Shown: positions 27,123-36,704 of the stretch, one piece after another | How the letters are laid out: the number at the start of each line of letters is the position of its first letter | Numbering within the stretch: position 1 is the stretch's first letter | DNA from: Oscillatoriales cyanobacterium | Lineage (GTDB): Bacteria; Cyanobacteriota; Cyanobacteriia; Cyanobacteriales; Laspinemataceae | DNA: 64,000 nt | NCBI GenBank assembly: GCA_011390955.1 | Contig: JAABRM010000014.1 | Location: 62,001-126,000 of the forward strand | Reading direction: 5' to 3' | The notes under the pieces: model-generated | The model's database searches: none | Told to the model about the DNA's origin: nothing | What the model saw: only the letters and a program-made list of their open reading frames with translations | Made by a program: the position numbers and the translations under genes

Positions 27123-27546
27123 CCTGGGCTAAGAAACGGGCGATCGGGCAAATCTATCTTAGTAGGTCACTTTTATATAACTTTTATATCACTTTTATGT
27201 CACTTATTGGTCATTTTTGTACTACTTTTTTGTCACTTTTTTTTTGAATTTTTATTAGATAATAAAAAAATGAATTTAAATTATTAGCTCCGGTTAACTA
27301 ACTCAGAGAAACCGGGTTTGTCCGGTCTTGCTGCATTTTTGATAACGTAGCAATGCTGTCTTTCTCCTGGTGGATTTTTATCGAGAAACGATCGCATTTT
27401 TTGTGACGCCAATATATTGCGAATAGGGACACTTATTGCCGTGTCCTCATATGTTGGCTTTTTCAATATTGTTCACCGCTTCAAAATCAGAGTCATCTCG
27501 AAATCATTAAGAGTATCAATTTTTTTGAAATATTGCGAGATATATT

Positions 27547-29022
27547 ATGCTAGAACTCTCACAAGTATTTGATGCTGGCTACTACTCTGCTAACAATCCC
27601 GACTTAGCCGCAGCGGGTTTACTCAATCCTGACCAACTATTTAACCACTTTACTCAGTTTGGGATTAATGAAGGTCGAGGATTTTCTCCTTATGTTGACT
27701 TAGATTTTTATCAGGCGGTTAATCCAGACTTAGGGGCAGCGGGCTTAACCGACAAAAGACAGTTACTCGACCATTTAATTAATGCTGGTATCAATGAAAA
27801 GCGTAGATTCTCTACTAATGTTAGTTTAAGCTTTTATGAAGCGGCAAATCCCGACTTACCTGCTGCTGGGTTAGATACGGGAGAGGAATTATTTGACCAT
27901 ATCATTAATTTTGGAGCCAAAGAAGGACGGCTGTTGGTTGAACCTTTAGTCCCACAACCATTACAACCCGGACCGTCTGACTTACCAGACTTACCAGACT
28001 TTCCAGAATTGCCCGACAACCCCACTCCACAGTCTATGAATATTGGTGGAGGCAATCTTTTATTAGGAGGTCAATCAAATAGCGGTCAAAGTATGCCGGA
28101 TCTGAATGTGGTTTTGGCTACTGGTTTACAAAGTGCCGTAAACCAACTGCAAGATTTTTTAACCGATGCTGATTTTGCCAATAAAATTACCACTGCCTTT
28201 GGGGAAGCAGCTAATCTCGATGCCGCCAAATCTTTAATTCAAGAATTGGCTAATGCCCAATCTCTGCCAACTATCAAAATGGCAAATCTTGACGAATTAG
28301 CCGGAAATCAGGGTGCCTTTGATGCGCTAACCAACACTGCTTATATTTCTCAAGAATTTCTCCTACAACACGCCAGTAATCCCGAAAATATTGCCAGTGT
28401 TCTGCTGGAAGAAATCGGCCATTCTATAGATTCTCGGATTAACGCCGTAGATGCTCCTGGGGATGAAGGAGCAATTTTCTCTCAACTGGTGCGCGGCAAC
28501 AATTTGAGTGCTGAAGACTTGTCAAAGTGGAAAACTGAAGATGATATGACTACTTTGACACTTGGCAATTCTAACATTTCCGTAGAATTAAGTAAGCAAT
28601 GGGGCTTATGGATTTACGACTTGAATAATTTCCAAGGATGGGGTAGTCCGATCGGATCAACCGTAGTCAATGGTGACGAAAATGGGATTAATCTTAATTG
28701 GGGATTGGGAGCCGCTGCCGGAGATTTGAGCGATAACTTTGTAGCTGTGGCAGGCGCATACGCTTATTTTGAAGCGGGAAGAATTTATGCATTTCGTGCC
28801 AACGCAGATGATGAGCTTTTTCTGACGGCTGAGTCTTACTATAACCCCAGTAATTATACCTGGATTACTCCTCAATGGGATGTTTTCGATCATCGCCGAG
28901 GACGATCTGCCGATCATTTTTATATTTTCACCCCACAAGAAACTGGTTGGCATACAGTTTATTCATATTTAACTGAGCGGTACGGCAATGCTTATATGGA
29001 TGTGAGTTGGTTTGTCCTTTAG
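27547..29022 (+). CDS. Repeat-containing probable surface protein with EExGHxID metalloprotease-like motif
   Basis: A 491-residue protein. Three N-terminal repeats of about 45 residues (YYSANNPDLAAAGL, then HFTQFGINEGRGFSP) are of a type seen in large cyanobacterial secreted proteins. A Pro-rich hinge near 135-170 (DLPDLPDFPELPDNPT) follows. Residues about 275-300 contain ASVLLEEIGHSID, a motif also found in giant cyanobacterial adhesins, where the EEIGH part resembles a zinc-protease HExxH in reverse. The C-terminal 140 residues form a beta-rich domain with aromatic ends. There is no classical signal peptide; type I-like export is possible. Function unknown. Confidence 0.72.
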   Translation: MLELSQVFDAGYYSANNPDLAAAGLLNPDQLFNHFTQFGINEGRGFSPYVDLDFYQAVNPDLGAAGLTDKRQLLDHLINAGINEKRRFSTNVSLSFYEAANPDLPAAGLDTGEELFDHIINFGAKEGRLLVEPLVPQPLQPGPSDLPDLPDFPELPDNPTPQSMNIGGGNLLLGGQSNSGQSMPDLNVVLATGLQSAVNQLQDFLTDADFANKITTAFGEAANLDAAKSLIQELANAQSLPTIKMANLDELAGNQGAFDALTNTAYISQEFLLQHASNPENIASVLLEEIGHSIDSRINAVDAPGDEGAIFSQLVRGNNLSAEDLSKWKTEDDMTTLTLGNSNISVELSKQWGLWIYDLNNFQGWGSPIGSTVVNGDENGINLNWGLGAAAGDLSDNFVAVAGAYAYFEAGRIYAFRANADDELFLTAESYYNPSNYTWITPQWDVFDHRRGRSADHFYIFTPQETGWHTVYSYLTERYGNAYMDVSWFVL

Positions 29023-29139
29023 GATACAATTACTGAATCAAATAACACTACCGCCGTGTTTCTAAGGTTGGAGGGTTTGAAAAGCGGCCAAAGAAAAGTT
29101 ACCACAAAGACTAATTTTACTCGTGCCTCTGTGTCTCTG

Positions 29140-29325
29140 TGGTAAATTTTCTCGGTGACATTTCTCATAGTTTCCCGGTTCATCCCTACCAGAAAAATAA
29201 AGCGCGATCGCACATTTCATAATCCCCCAGAACTGTTTTAGTGGTAAAAAACCAAAACCCGGTTTATTTTATTGATAATATTCGTAGGTTGGATCCACCG
29301 TCCATGAAACCCAACCTACAGGCTG
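29140..29325. repeat. Composite dispersed repeat, copies also near 30440 and 30578
   Basis: Bases 29140-29241 are nearly identical to 30578-30680, and 29241-29325 to 30440-30524, but the two blocks stand in the opposite order. The first block contains the last codons of the candidate immunity gene. Other parts of the spacer 29023-29649 repeat ACCAAAACCC and CCAACCTACGGACT motifs. No gene is seen. Confidence 0.85.
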
Positions 29326-29649
29326 TTCTACTAGAAAAACAAAGTTGTTGGGTTTCGTTCCCAGGGTCTAACCTACGGACTAGAAAAAACATGAAGTTGG
29401 GTTTCGTCGATGGCGGACCCAACCTACGGACTTTGTGGTAAATTTTACCACGGGCTGATAGCGGTTTTCATTTTAATAGAATACGGTAAGGGCGAAGCAT
29501 GGTGTTTCTCGTTCTCTGGGTTCTCTGTGTCTCTGTGGTACAAAACCAAAACCCAACCTACGGACTGTTATACTAGAAAAAACATCATTAAATCGGCAAA
29601 TCGGCACGATCGCCCTAACCATCAAAATTAACTCCAAGAAATAAACCTT

Positions 29650-29889
29650 ATGAATTCTTTAACTTTACAACTGCCAAATCACCTGTATGAAAGTCTAAAA
29701 AAAGCAGCCAATCAAGCGGGAACTTCTCCAGAAGCGATCGCTACTCAATGGTTGGAAAACACGATTAATAACCTTGATGACGATCCGATTGAAGAATTTA
29801 TTGGATTTATTCATAGTGATATCCCAGACTGGGGAGAAAATCACGATCGCTATTTAGGTAAGCAATTTTTAAACCAAACCGATGAATAA
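29650..29889 (+). CDS. VapB-like antitoxin (ribbon-helix-helix type)
   Basis: A 79-residue protein starting MNSLTLQLPNHLYESLKKAA, the strand-helix pattern of ribbon-helix-helix antitoxins, followed by an acidic tail (NNLDDDPIEEFIGF) that could wrap the toxin. It overlaps the following PIN-domain gene by 8 bases, the usual antitoxin-first order. It probably represses its own operon and neutralises the PIN nuclease. Confidence 0.8.
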   Translation: MNSLTLQLPNHLYESLKKAANQAGTSPEAIATQWLENTINNLDDDPIEEFIGFIHSDIPDWGENHDRYLGKQFLNQTDE

Positions 29890-30298
29890 AATATTTGTAG
29901 ATACATCAGGATGGGCAAACTTAATTGACGCCAATCAGCCTTTTCATCAAAAAACCGCACAAATTTATCTAAATTGTCGGAGCCAGAAACGGCATATGAT
30001 GACAACTAATTATATTGTCACCGAGTTAGTTGCTCTTCTCGATAGCCCTCTTCGTATTCCCAGAAAAAGTATTATTGCCTTTGTGAATAGCTTAAAAAAA
30101 TCTCCCTACCTTGAAATTATTCATATTGATTTTAACACCGATGGAGAAGCCTGGGAACTTTTAAGCAAACGAGAAGACAAACACTGGAGTCTAGTAGATT
30201 GTTCGAGTTTTATTATTATGCAAAAATATGGGATGACTGAAGCCTTAACAAGCGATCGTCATTTTGAACAAGCAGGGTTTACTAAATTATTGTATTGA
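29882..30298 (+). CDS. PIN-domain toxin (VapC-like)
   Basis: A 138-residue PIN-domain ribonuclease. The N-terminal strand IFVDTSGWANLID holds the first catalytic Asp, ELVALL the Glu, SLVDCSSFIIM the next Asp, and ALTSDRHFEQAGF the last Asp. All expected acidic positions are present, so the gene looks intact. It probably cleaves RNA, as VapC proteins do. It is cotranscribed with the antitoxin. Confidence 0.88.
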   Translation: MNKIFVDTSGWANLIDANQPFHQKTAQIYLNCRSQKRHMMTTNYIVTELVALLDSPLRIPRKSIIAFVNSLKKSPYLEIIHIDFNTDGEAWELLSKREDKHWSLVDCSSFIIMQKYGMTEALTSDRHFEQAGFTKLLY

Positions 30299-30439
30299 CA
30301 AAAAATATATTGTCATTGGTTTTCAGTCTCTATATATTTGCCAATATTCCAGGCCGATCGCCTAAATCTAAAAGCTGTATAAGAAATAAAGGAGCGATCG
30401 CTGCCGTTTAAAATCTCTCCTCTGGGTTCTCTGTGTCTC

Positions 30440-30680
30440 TGTGGTAAAAAACCAAAACCCGGTTTATTTTATTGATAATATTCGTAGGTTGGGTCCACCG
30501 TCCACGAAACCCAACCTACGGACTAAAAACACAAAAAACACTTCTGGAAATCTCCCTTTGTGTCCGGCAGAGTTCTGTGGTAAATTTTCTCGGTGACATT
30601 TCTCATCGTTTCCCGGTTCATCCCTACCAGAAAAATAAGGCGCGATCGCACATTTCATAATCCCCCAGAACTGTTTTAGG
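30440..30680. repeat. Second copy of the composite dispersed repeat
   Basis: Two segments (30440-30524 and 30578-30680) match 29241-29325 and 29140-29241. The latter covers the end of the coding region 30624-31064. A CTCTGTGTCTCTGTGGT motif is included; this short motif also recurs near 29123, 29525, 41860, 42060 and 42460. Confidence 0.85.
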
Positions 30681-31064
30681 CAATAAATCACCAGTCCCTA
30701 AAACATCAATTGAATAGCCATCACGAATCAAAATTTTAAACAATTCTTGCTGACTCGCAACTAAAGTCGCTTCTAACTCTATCACTTGCCCATCTTCTCG
30801 TAAAAGCGCCAAGAGTTCTGAAACAGTAAGTTGTAAATTGCCCAGATTATTTCCCTGCTGAGTCAGGCGATCGCCCAACTCCCCGGTCGCGTCAATATCA
30901 GAAATCATCCAAGCATGAGGTGATTCTAACTTATGGGCTAAATATCTAACAATTGCGATCGCTCTTGACTCGATTGTTTCTAGAGAATCACAAAACAGTG
31001 TAACTGCCCATTTATGAGCAGTTTCCGGGGATAAACTTTGAATAAATTTATTTTCAACTTTCAT
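30624..31064 (-). CDS. Candidate immunity protein for the adjacent polymorphic-toxin-like domain
   Basis: A 146-residue acidic, mostly helical soluble protein (SLSPETAHKWAVTLFCDSLETIE, LTVSELLALLRED). Its start overlaps the stop of the toxin-like gene by 4 bases (ATGA), as expected for translational coupling of toxin and immunity genes. I recognise no family. The last residues, after LLPKTVLG, are encoded inside a dispersed repeat also found at 29190-29241, so the native C-terminus may have been replaced. The immunity role is inferred from position. Confidence 0.6.
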   Translation of the reverse strand: MKVENKFIQSLSPETAHKWAVTLFCDSLETIESRAIAIVRYLAHKLESPHAWMISDIDATGELGDRLTQQGNNLGNLQLTVSELLALLREDGQVIELEATLVASQQELFKILIRDGYSIDVLGTGDLLPKTVLGDYEMCDRALFFW

Positions 31065-31381
31065 AAATATTCTGGGTTTTTACTTCTAATAAGAGTGCCA
31101 CCAGTGGCATTTACAATCCACCGATGTTGATGCGGAGGTGGTATATGGTCGGGACGTAAATTGCCATTGGGATAAGTCGGACTGGTCAGATCGATATCTC
31201 TAACGGGTTGTCCAAACTCATCGAATTCTCGGAGTTGGTAAATTCGTTGATTTGTAGTATCCCATCTGATCTGAGAATGGGAACCGATAGCATTGGGATC
31301 GGGTTTAGGTTCTCCAAGTCTTAGGGGTCTTTGACTTTTTAGAACAACTGTACCATCGGCATATTTAGAATGGACTGACAA
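31061..31381 (-). CDS. Freestanding polymorphic toxin type 24-like domain
   Basis: A 106-residue protein that looks like the C-terminal toxic tip of a polymorphic toxin without its carrier: GSHSQIRWDT, REFDEFGQPVRDIDLT (residues 51-66) and HQHRWIVNATGGT (84-96). This pattern fits the polymorphic toxin type 24 domain as I remember it; the His-x-His-Arg-Trp and Asp-Ile-Asp residues are candidates for an active site. There is no signal, no pre-toxin region and no delivery gene nearby. It may be an orphan tip acquired by recombination or a solo intracellular toxin. Confidence 0.65.
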   Translation of the reverse strand: MSVHSKYADGTVVLKSQRPLRLGEPKPDPNAIGSHSQIRWDTTNQRIYQLREFDEFGQPVRDIDLTSPTYPNGNLRPDHIPPPHQHRWIVNATGGTLIRSKNPEYL

Positions 31382-31542
31382 TCTGATTTAAAATTTAATC
31401 GATTATTTTCTGAATTATTTTATCATACTTATTGATTGATGAGCATTACAGCGCTTTTTTGTTGAGTAAACCAGAACTTAGAGGCAAAGTAGAGGCGATT
31501 CGCTTCTACATACGTTTTCCGGTTCATACCTACCAGAAAAAT

Positions 31543-31739
31543 AGGACTTACGCAGCGAATCTATATCTGGGGTCTTGGTGCGTTACGCTTTGCGCTTTCA
31601 CACCCTACCAATAGCTCATCGTTGTCCGGTTCATACCTACCAGAAAAATAGGACTTACGCAGCGAATCTATATCTGGGGTCTTGGTGCGTTACGCTTTGC
31701 GCTTTCACACCCTACCAATAGCGTTTATGCGTAAGTCCT
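31543..31739. mobile_element. MITE-like element with AGGACTTACGCA inverted ends, one full and one partial copy
   Basis: The full copy spans 31650-31739 (90 bp) with perfect 12-bp inverted ends (AGGACTTACGCA and its complement). A second copy starts at 31543, is identical for about 70 bases and lacks its right end. The two form a 107-bp direct duplication. A related 85-bp element lies inverted at 37150-37234. None encodes a protein. Confidence 0.85.
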
Positions 31740-31761
31740 GAAAAATAAGGCGCGATCGCCC

Positions 31762-31790
31762 AAAAAAACCGCCACTCCTAAAAGTGGCGG
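31762..31790 (-). terminator. Rho-independent terminator after glnA
   Basis: Perfect 8-bp stem CCGCCACT (31769-31776) / AGTGGCGG (31783-31790) with a 6-base loop. On the minus strand it is followed by seven T. It lies 45 bases past the glnA stop. An AATC tetranucleotide repeat occupies 31798-31825 between the stop and the stem. Confidence 0.92.
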
Positions 31791-31834
31791 TGACATGAAT
31801 CAATCAATCAATCAATCAATCATTCTCACTCTAA

Positions 31835-33256
31835 TTAGACATCGTAATAGAGCGCATACTCGTAGGGGTGTGGACGCAGACGCATGGGGTTAACTTCATT
31901 ATCCAACTTGTACTCAATCCAAGTGGTAATCATATCTTCCGTAAATACCCCAGTGCGGGTCAAGAACTCGTGATCTTCTTCCAGGGCTTTCAGGGCATCA
32001 AGCAGAGAACCTGGAGTAGAGGGGATTTTCGCCAATTCTTCGGGGCTGAGGTCATAGATATCCACATCTAAAGGATCCCCTGGATCGATCTCATTTTGAA
32101 TCCCATCAATCCCAGCACAGAGCATCGCGGCAAAAGCCAGATAAGGATTAGAAGTAGCATCCGGGCAACGGAACTCAAACCGTTTCGCCTTGGGATTGCT
32201 GCCGGACAGAGGAATCCGCACCGCTGCCGAACGGTTGCCTTTAGAATAAGCCAAGTTCACCGGAGCTTCAAAACCAGGCACCAAGCGCTTGTAAGAGTTA
32301 GTGGTCGGGTTGGTAATGGCCAACAATGCCGGAGCGTGCTTGAGGATACCACCGATATAGTGCAGAGCAGTTTTGCTCAAGTTGGCGTAGCCGTCGCCCC
32401 AGAACAAAGGTGTACCAGCTTTCCAAATCGACTGGTGAGTGTGCATCCCCGAACCATTATCGTTAAACAACGGCTTGGGCATAAAGGTGACAGTCTTGCC
32501 ATACTTCTTCGCCACGTTCTTAATGACATATTTATAAGTCATTAAATAGTCAGCGGATTGGACTAATGGCGCAAACTTAATCCCCAATTCGTTTTGGCCG
32601 CCAGTAGCCACTTCGTGGTGATGCTTCTCAATGGGAACGCCGCATTCGGCCATCGTCAGCAGCATTTCCGTCCGGATATCTTGCTGAGTATCGGTCGGTG
32701 CCACTGGGAAATAACCTTCTTTGTAGCGAGGCTTGTAGCCCAGGTTGCCACCTTCTTCTTCTTTCCCAGAGTTCCAGCGCCCTTCTACGCTATCAACGTA
32801 GTAAAAAGCTTTGTTCTCGGTTTGGTCAAAGCGAACACTGTCAAAGAGGAAAAACTCCGCTTCTGGGCCAAAGAAAGCAGTATCACCAATCCCCGTAGAA
32901 AGCAGATAATCATAAGCTTTCTGAGCAATGGTGCGGGGGCATCGACTGTACCATTCGCCAGTCCGAGGCTCCTTAATGCTGCAAATCATGCTCAGAGTTG
33001 GTTCGGCATAGAACGGGTCGATCCAAGCAGTTTTTGGATCGGGAACCATTGACATATCGGACTCGTTGATCGCTTTCCAACCCCGAATACTCGATCCATC
33101 AAAGGCCACGCCTTCGGTGAAAGCATCTTCGTCGATCAAATCCTTATAAAACGAGCAATGTTGCCAGATTCCTGGCATATCGATAAACTTAAGATCGATA
33201 ATTTTAATGTCTTGTTCGCGAATTAGGTTTAAGACTTCTTGAGGCGTCTCAGGCAT
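31835..33256 (-). CDS. glnA: Glutamine synthetase type I
   Basis: A 473-residue enzyme, full length for GSI, that makes glutamine from glutamate, ammonia and ATP as the entry of nitrogen into metabolism. Motifs: the beta-grasp start [20 protein letters not shown], the ammonium/ATP region [12 protein letters not shown], the glutamate loop [17 protein letters not shown] and NRSAAVRIP. The C-terminus has the dodecamer-type tail. In cyanobacteria this enzyme is controlled by NtcA and by small inactivating factors; no inactivating-factor gene is beside it. A strong terminator follows. Confidence 0.97.
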   Translation of the reverse strand: MPETPQEVLNLIREQDIKIIDLKFIDMPGIWQHCSFYKDLIDEDAFTEGVAFDGSSIRGWKAINESDMSMVPDPKTAWIDPFYAEPTLSMICSIKEPRTGEWYSRCPRTIAQKAYDYLLSTGIGDTAFFGPEAEFFLFDSVRFDQTENKAFYYVDSVEGRWNSGKEEEGGNLGYKPRYKEGYFPVAPTDTQQDIRTEMLLTMAECGVPIEKHHHEVATGGQNELGIKFAPLVQSADYLMTYKYVIKNVAKKYGKTVTFMPKPLFNDNGSGMHTHQSIWKAGTPLFWGDGYANLSKTALHYIGGILKHAPALLAITNPTTNSYKRLVPGFEAPVNLAYSKGNRSAAVRIPLSGSNPKAKRFEFRCPDATSNPYLAFAAMLCAGIDGIQNEIDPGDPLDVDIYDLSPEELAKIPSTPGSLLDALKALEEDHEFLTRTGVFTEDMITTWIEYKLDNEVNPMRLRPHPYEYALYYDV

Positions 33257-33997
33257 AGCTAAATCCCTGTATCTTCAGTGAGGTTTGACTCCCTATTCAG
33301 GAGTAAGTGAGCAAAGGCGGCCATTTATACCATTAGATCTGTAGTGTGTCAAGCTAGATTTCGATTATTCTATCTAGCTGCTGTTGTACTGAGTATTTAC
33401 ACGGAATGTTTATGAGTCATTTTTGTGGTTACATACTTAGCAACTTGGCTGTGTATCATTCCCAGATCCTAAAGTTTGTCTTTTCGGAGATCATCCGTCT
33501 AGGGTAACTGCCGCCTTTGAGTTCCGGATTGATTTTGGATGATCCCTGAATCAGATTAGAATAAGATTTGAGAATTTTTGTATCCATTGTTACCAAGTTG
33601 TTCCCCGATTCGTACAACAGCGTCACAACGTCGATCGGATTTAATCACAGATTTCTTTAAGGGTATATAGAGAAAACCTTAAGAAATTCCGTGAAGGCTC
33701 CGCAGAGCGATCGCTAATCCGATCTGGAGTTCGCGAAAACCAACTAATTAACGCCACTGAACTTAGGCATTTTTCCGGGAATCGATTTGTAGTAGACTAT
33801 TTTCTACTGTAAGTCTGATGACCCAACCATGAGGACGGGATTCTCTCGAATCCTTGACTTTGCTAAGTTTTATTACCTATTTTTTGGGTAAATAACTCTG
33901 GGTGGTCGCGTTTGGCGCTGACAGCGGGTAATCATAAGGTATGGATTGAGTTACAAATTGTAACTCTTTTGTTGATAATTTTTGGGAGAACAATTTA
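33257..33997. other. Regulatory spacer between glnA and apcF
   Basis: 740 bases shared by two divergent, usually highly expressed genes (glnA leftward, apcF rightward). It must contain both promoters. I find no gene and no convincing repeat. GGGAGAA is the ribosome binding site of apcF. An NtcA-like sequence near 33386-33400 has the wrong spacing. Confidence 0.6.
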
Positions 33998-34507
33998 ATG
34001 CGGGACGCAGTAACAAGCCTAATTAAAAATTATGATGTGACAGGTCGTTACCTGGATCGGAATGCGATCGATCGACTGAAATCTTATTTTGAAACCGGCA
34101 GTACCAGAGTCCAAGCAGCAACGGTGATTAACGCCAATGCTGCGGCTTTGGTCAAACAAGCCGGTTCTCAATTATTTTCCGATCTACCGGAGTTAATTCG
34201 TCCGGGGGGCAATGCTTACACGACTCGTCGCTATGCTGCGTGCTTGCGGGATATGGACTATTACCTGCGCTATGCCACTTATGCTTTGGTGGCTGGCAGC
34301 ACCGATGTGCTGGATGAGCGCGTGCTGCAAGGCTTACGGGAAACCTACAATTCTTTGAGCGTGCCCATTGGCCCGACGGTGGTGGGGATTGGGATTCTCA
34401 AGGATATGGTCAAAGCGACGGTGGAAGCAGCGGGAATTCAGCCCGGTGATTGGTTGGATCAGCCCTTTGACCACATGATTCGGGAATTGGGTGAGACGGA
34501 TGTTTAA
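33998..34507 (+). CDS. apcF: Allophycocyanin beta-18 subunit
   Basis: A 169-residue phycobiliprotein of the phycobilisome core. The start MRDAVTSLIKNYDVTGRYLDRNAIDRLKSYF (here quoted in parts: MRDAVTSLIKNYDV, DRNAIDRLKSYF) is diagnostic for ApcF rather than ApcB. The bilin-binding Cys is in RRYAACLRDMDYYLRY near residue 81, and the preceding Asn in PGGNAYTTRR is the site methylated in beta subunits. ApcF pairs with the linker-core protein ApcE and helps to pass energy to photosystem II. It is not with other apc genes, as is usual. Confidence 0.95.
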   Translation: MRDAVTSLIKNYDVTGRYLDRNAIDRLKSYFETGSTRVQAATVINANAAALVKQAGSQLFSDLPELIRPGGNAYTTRRYAACLRDMDYYLRYATYALVAGSTDVLDERVLQGLRETYNSLSVPIGPTVVGIGILKDMVKATVEAAGIQPGDWLDQPFDHMIRELGETDV

Positions 34508-34731
34508 TGGTTAGAACTGGCGCCGGGTTAAGGCAAATCGTCAGGATGGGAAAAGTTTCGCGTTGTTGAGCGCTTCGCTTTCGATCTTTTAATGATTGCT
34601 GGTGCGACGTCAGGAAATAACCATCGGTGTGGCTGGTGCTGTGGCGATCGGACTCAACGGTGAGTTGGTGGTCACAGTACCAGTTACACCATTAGACAAT
34701 TCTGGCTTTCATACGGGATCGATCCCCCCAA

Positions 34732-34750
34732 CCCCCCTTTTTAAGGGGGG
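34732..34750. repeat. C6-TTTTTAA-G6 palindrome, dispersed
   Basis: A 19-base hairpin (CCCCCCTTTTTAAGGGGGG). Identical at 40511-40529; related at 8031-8048 and 27054-27066. The flank AATTTTGCACTCTTGTCT resembles the end of the MITE-like element at 40486-40565. The rest of 34508-34979 shows no supported gene. Confidence 0.85.
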
Positions 34751-34979
34751 CTTTTTAGAATTTTGCACTCTTGTCTACTATTTTTGATGCCGATTTGATG
34801 CCGGTATTTTTTAATTTTTCCCTTATATCAAATTGCTTATATGTTATTCATCGGCGATCGCCAGAAAAAGTAACGATATTTAGGCAATAAGTATGAAAAT
34901 TTAATTGATTATGATTGATTTTGGATGAGGATGGGAGTGAGATTTCCCAGGGGAAATTTTGAGACTGGCTGAGGTTGAG

Positions 34980-35180
34980 TTAGAAGGTAGCCAGATCGCC
35001 CCAGAAATCGCAATTGGCTAGGAGTTGCCTGATTTTTAGAGAATCGGTGAGAGTTTTTTTAATGGCTGAAACTGTGCCGGTGGAATAGACGATGTAGATG
35101 TTTTCTCCACTAACGATCGCCATAGGAGGGTGGTCATCGGATGAAGTTTTTGGATTAGATTGGTATGTGACGGTAGACAT
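34980..35180 (-). CDS. Small hypothetical protein
   Basis: A frame of 66 codons from ATG at 35180: MSTVTYQSNPKTSSDD, then a compact part MAIVSGENIYIVYSTGTV with two likely strands and a helix (KTLTDSLKIRQLLANC). An in-frame start eight codons upstream is less likely. No family is recognised and there is no operon partner. The alternating strand pattern suggests real coding. Confidence 0.5.
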   Translation of the reverse strand: MSTVTYQSNPKTSSDDHPPMAIVSGENIYIVYSTGTVSAIKKTLTDSLKIRQLLANCDFWGDLATF

Positions 35181-35566
35181 AGCGCATTCCCTGGTATAAG
35201 TCAACAGTAATTTTACGGATATTTTCCCTTGGTTTCTTTATTTTATGTTAATTTTTATGAAAACAAGGCGATCGCGATCGCTATTTTTAGTGATTTTTGA
35301 CAAGGTTTTTTGTGATCTAAATCACTGCTAATTTTTACTCGTTAGTATAAAAAAGACAAGTCACCCTGGGGGCGGACTTTTGCGGGATTTGGCCGGGAAT
35401 TTGGCCGGGAATTTGGCGGCGAACATTACGGACAAAAAAACCACTTACGTGGGTTCTGGTTTTTGTTGAGGAGTGGTTTGACTAGGGCTTTGGTGCATCG
35501 GTGATTTTTTCTCCTAAGTAGGTGGGCAGAAATAAATGCACTACAGACCCCACGAGAAGAAAGGCT

Positions 35567-35591
35567 GTCATTCCCGCGAAGGCGGGAATCC
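35567..35591. repeat. REP-like hairpin copy
   Basis: Single copy of the GTCATTCCCGCGAAGGCGGG family of 22651-22814. The spacer 35181-35787 also has the imperfect inverted repeat AAACCACT...GAGTGGTTT near 35439-35479. No gene is supported. Confidence 0.85.
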
Positions 35592-35787
35592 AAAGCCTAT
35601 TGGCGGAAAACGAAAAGTGCAATTAATTATGTTCACCTACTTAAAACTGACAGGATTTAAGCAAATTGCTACAAAATTTACAGTATTGTGCAGAGTTCTA
35701 CGGGGTTGGTAAGATTTCAGGGGCGATCGCCTTTCGGGATCGCTGCGCGAATCGCGGTAAGATGAAGCAGGGTAGGTGATTTTCAGC

Positions 35788-36612
35788 ATGGCTAATAAAC
35801 AACGACTCGACACATTATTAGTAGAACGAAATCTTTGTTCTTCGCGGCAGCAGGCACAACGGCTGATCCGCGCTGGGGAGGTGATGGTCGATCGCCAGGT
35901 AATTGATAAACCAGGCACCGAGGTGAAAATTGAGGCGGAAATTCAGGTTAAGGAGCGATCGCCCTACGTTTCCAGGGGGGGCGAAAAACTAGCCAAAGCT
36001 TTGGCGGTTTATCCCATAACTGTAGCAAATCGGATTTGTTTAGATGGCGGCATTTCTACGGGCGGTTTTACTGACTGTTTGCTGCAAGGGGGTGCCCGGT
36101 TAGTCTATGGCATTGATGTGGGTTATGGTCAGGTGGATTGGGGTTTGCGGAACGATCCGCGAGTGGTGTTGCGAGAACGCACGAATATCCGCCACTTGAC
36201 CAAAGAGGAGTTATATGGCGATCGCCCAGAATTGCCAGATTTGGGCGTGGTGGATGTGTCGTTTATTTCTTTAACCAAAGTCATGCCAGCCCTTTGGGAA
36301 TTGTTGCAACCACCGCGAGAAGTAGTCTGGTTAGTAAAGCCACAATTTGAGGTGGGGCGATCGCGGGTGGGGAAAAATGGGGTAGTCAGAGATCCCGAAG
36401 ATCAAGCGGATGCGATTTTTCAAGTATTACAAGCTGCCCAAGAATTTGGCTGGCAATATCGGGGCTTAATTTGGTCGCCGATCGCCGGACCTGCGGGTAA
36501 CATTGAATATTTACTCTGGTTGGCAATGGAGAGTGAAACCCTGGCGCCGGATTTAGGGGCGATTAAAGCAGTTACGAAAGCCGCCCAACAGGATGTGAAG
36601 AAATCCAGTTAA
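35788..36612 (+). CDS. TlyA family rRNA 2'-O-methyltransferase
   Basis: A 274-residue protein: S4 RNA-binding domain at about 5-65 (RLDTLLVERNLCSSRQQAQRLIRAGEV, quoted in part), then an FtsJ/RrmJ-type Rossmann methyltransferase with SAM motif DGGISTGGFTDCLLQGGA, VDVSFISL and KPQFEVGR. TlyA enzymes methylate cytidines of 16S and 23S rRNA at the 2'-hydroxyl; some are known as haemolysins by older naming. The ATG at 35788 is preferred to GTG at 35776. In most members the motif reads D-(I/V)-G-A-S; here G-G-I-S replaces it, a mild variation. Confidence 0.88.
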   Translation: MANKQRLDTLLVERNLCSSRQQAQRLIRAGEVMVDRQVIDKPGTEVKIEAEIQVKERSPYVSRGGEKLAKALAVYPITVANRICLDGGISTGGFTDCLLQGGARLVYGIDVGYGQVDWGLRNDPRVVLRERTNIRHLTKEELYGDRPELPDLGVVDVSFISLTKVMPALWELLQPPREVVWLVKPQFEVGRSRVGKNGVVRDPEDQADAIFQVLQAAQEFGWQYRGLIWSPIAGPAGNIEYLLWLAMESETLAPDLGAIKAVTKAAQQDVKKSS

Positions 36613-36704
36613 TTGTCTTTAGGAAAATAGCATTGTGTTGTCCGATTGCTTTCTGTTAAAAGCAATATAAAATCGAGATCATCGCCTCCTTTATTCCAAC
36701 CACC

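Noticed and set aside
27284-27466. 60-codon frame on the minus strand
   Set aside because: No ribosome binding site and the end of the frame reads an AAACCGGGTTT repeat; composition is not protein-like enough to support it.
33386-33400. NtcA box upstream of glnA
   Set aside because: GTA and TAC half-sites are separated by 9, not 8, bases, and no -10 box lies at the expected distance of about 22 bases.
34596-34787. 63-codon frame after apcF
   Set aside because: Its second half reads through the C6/G6 dispersed palindrome and the end of the MITE-like sequence; no ribosome binding site is seen.
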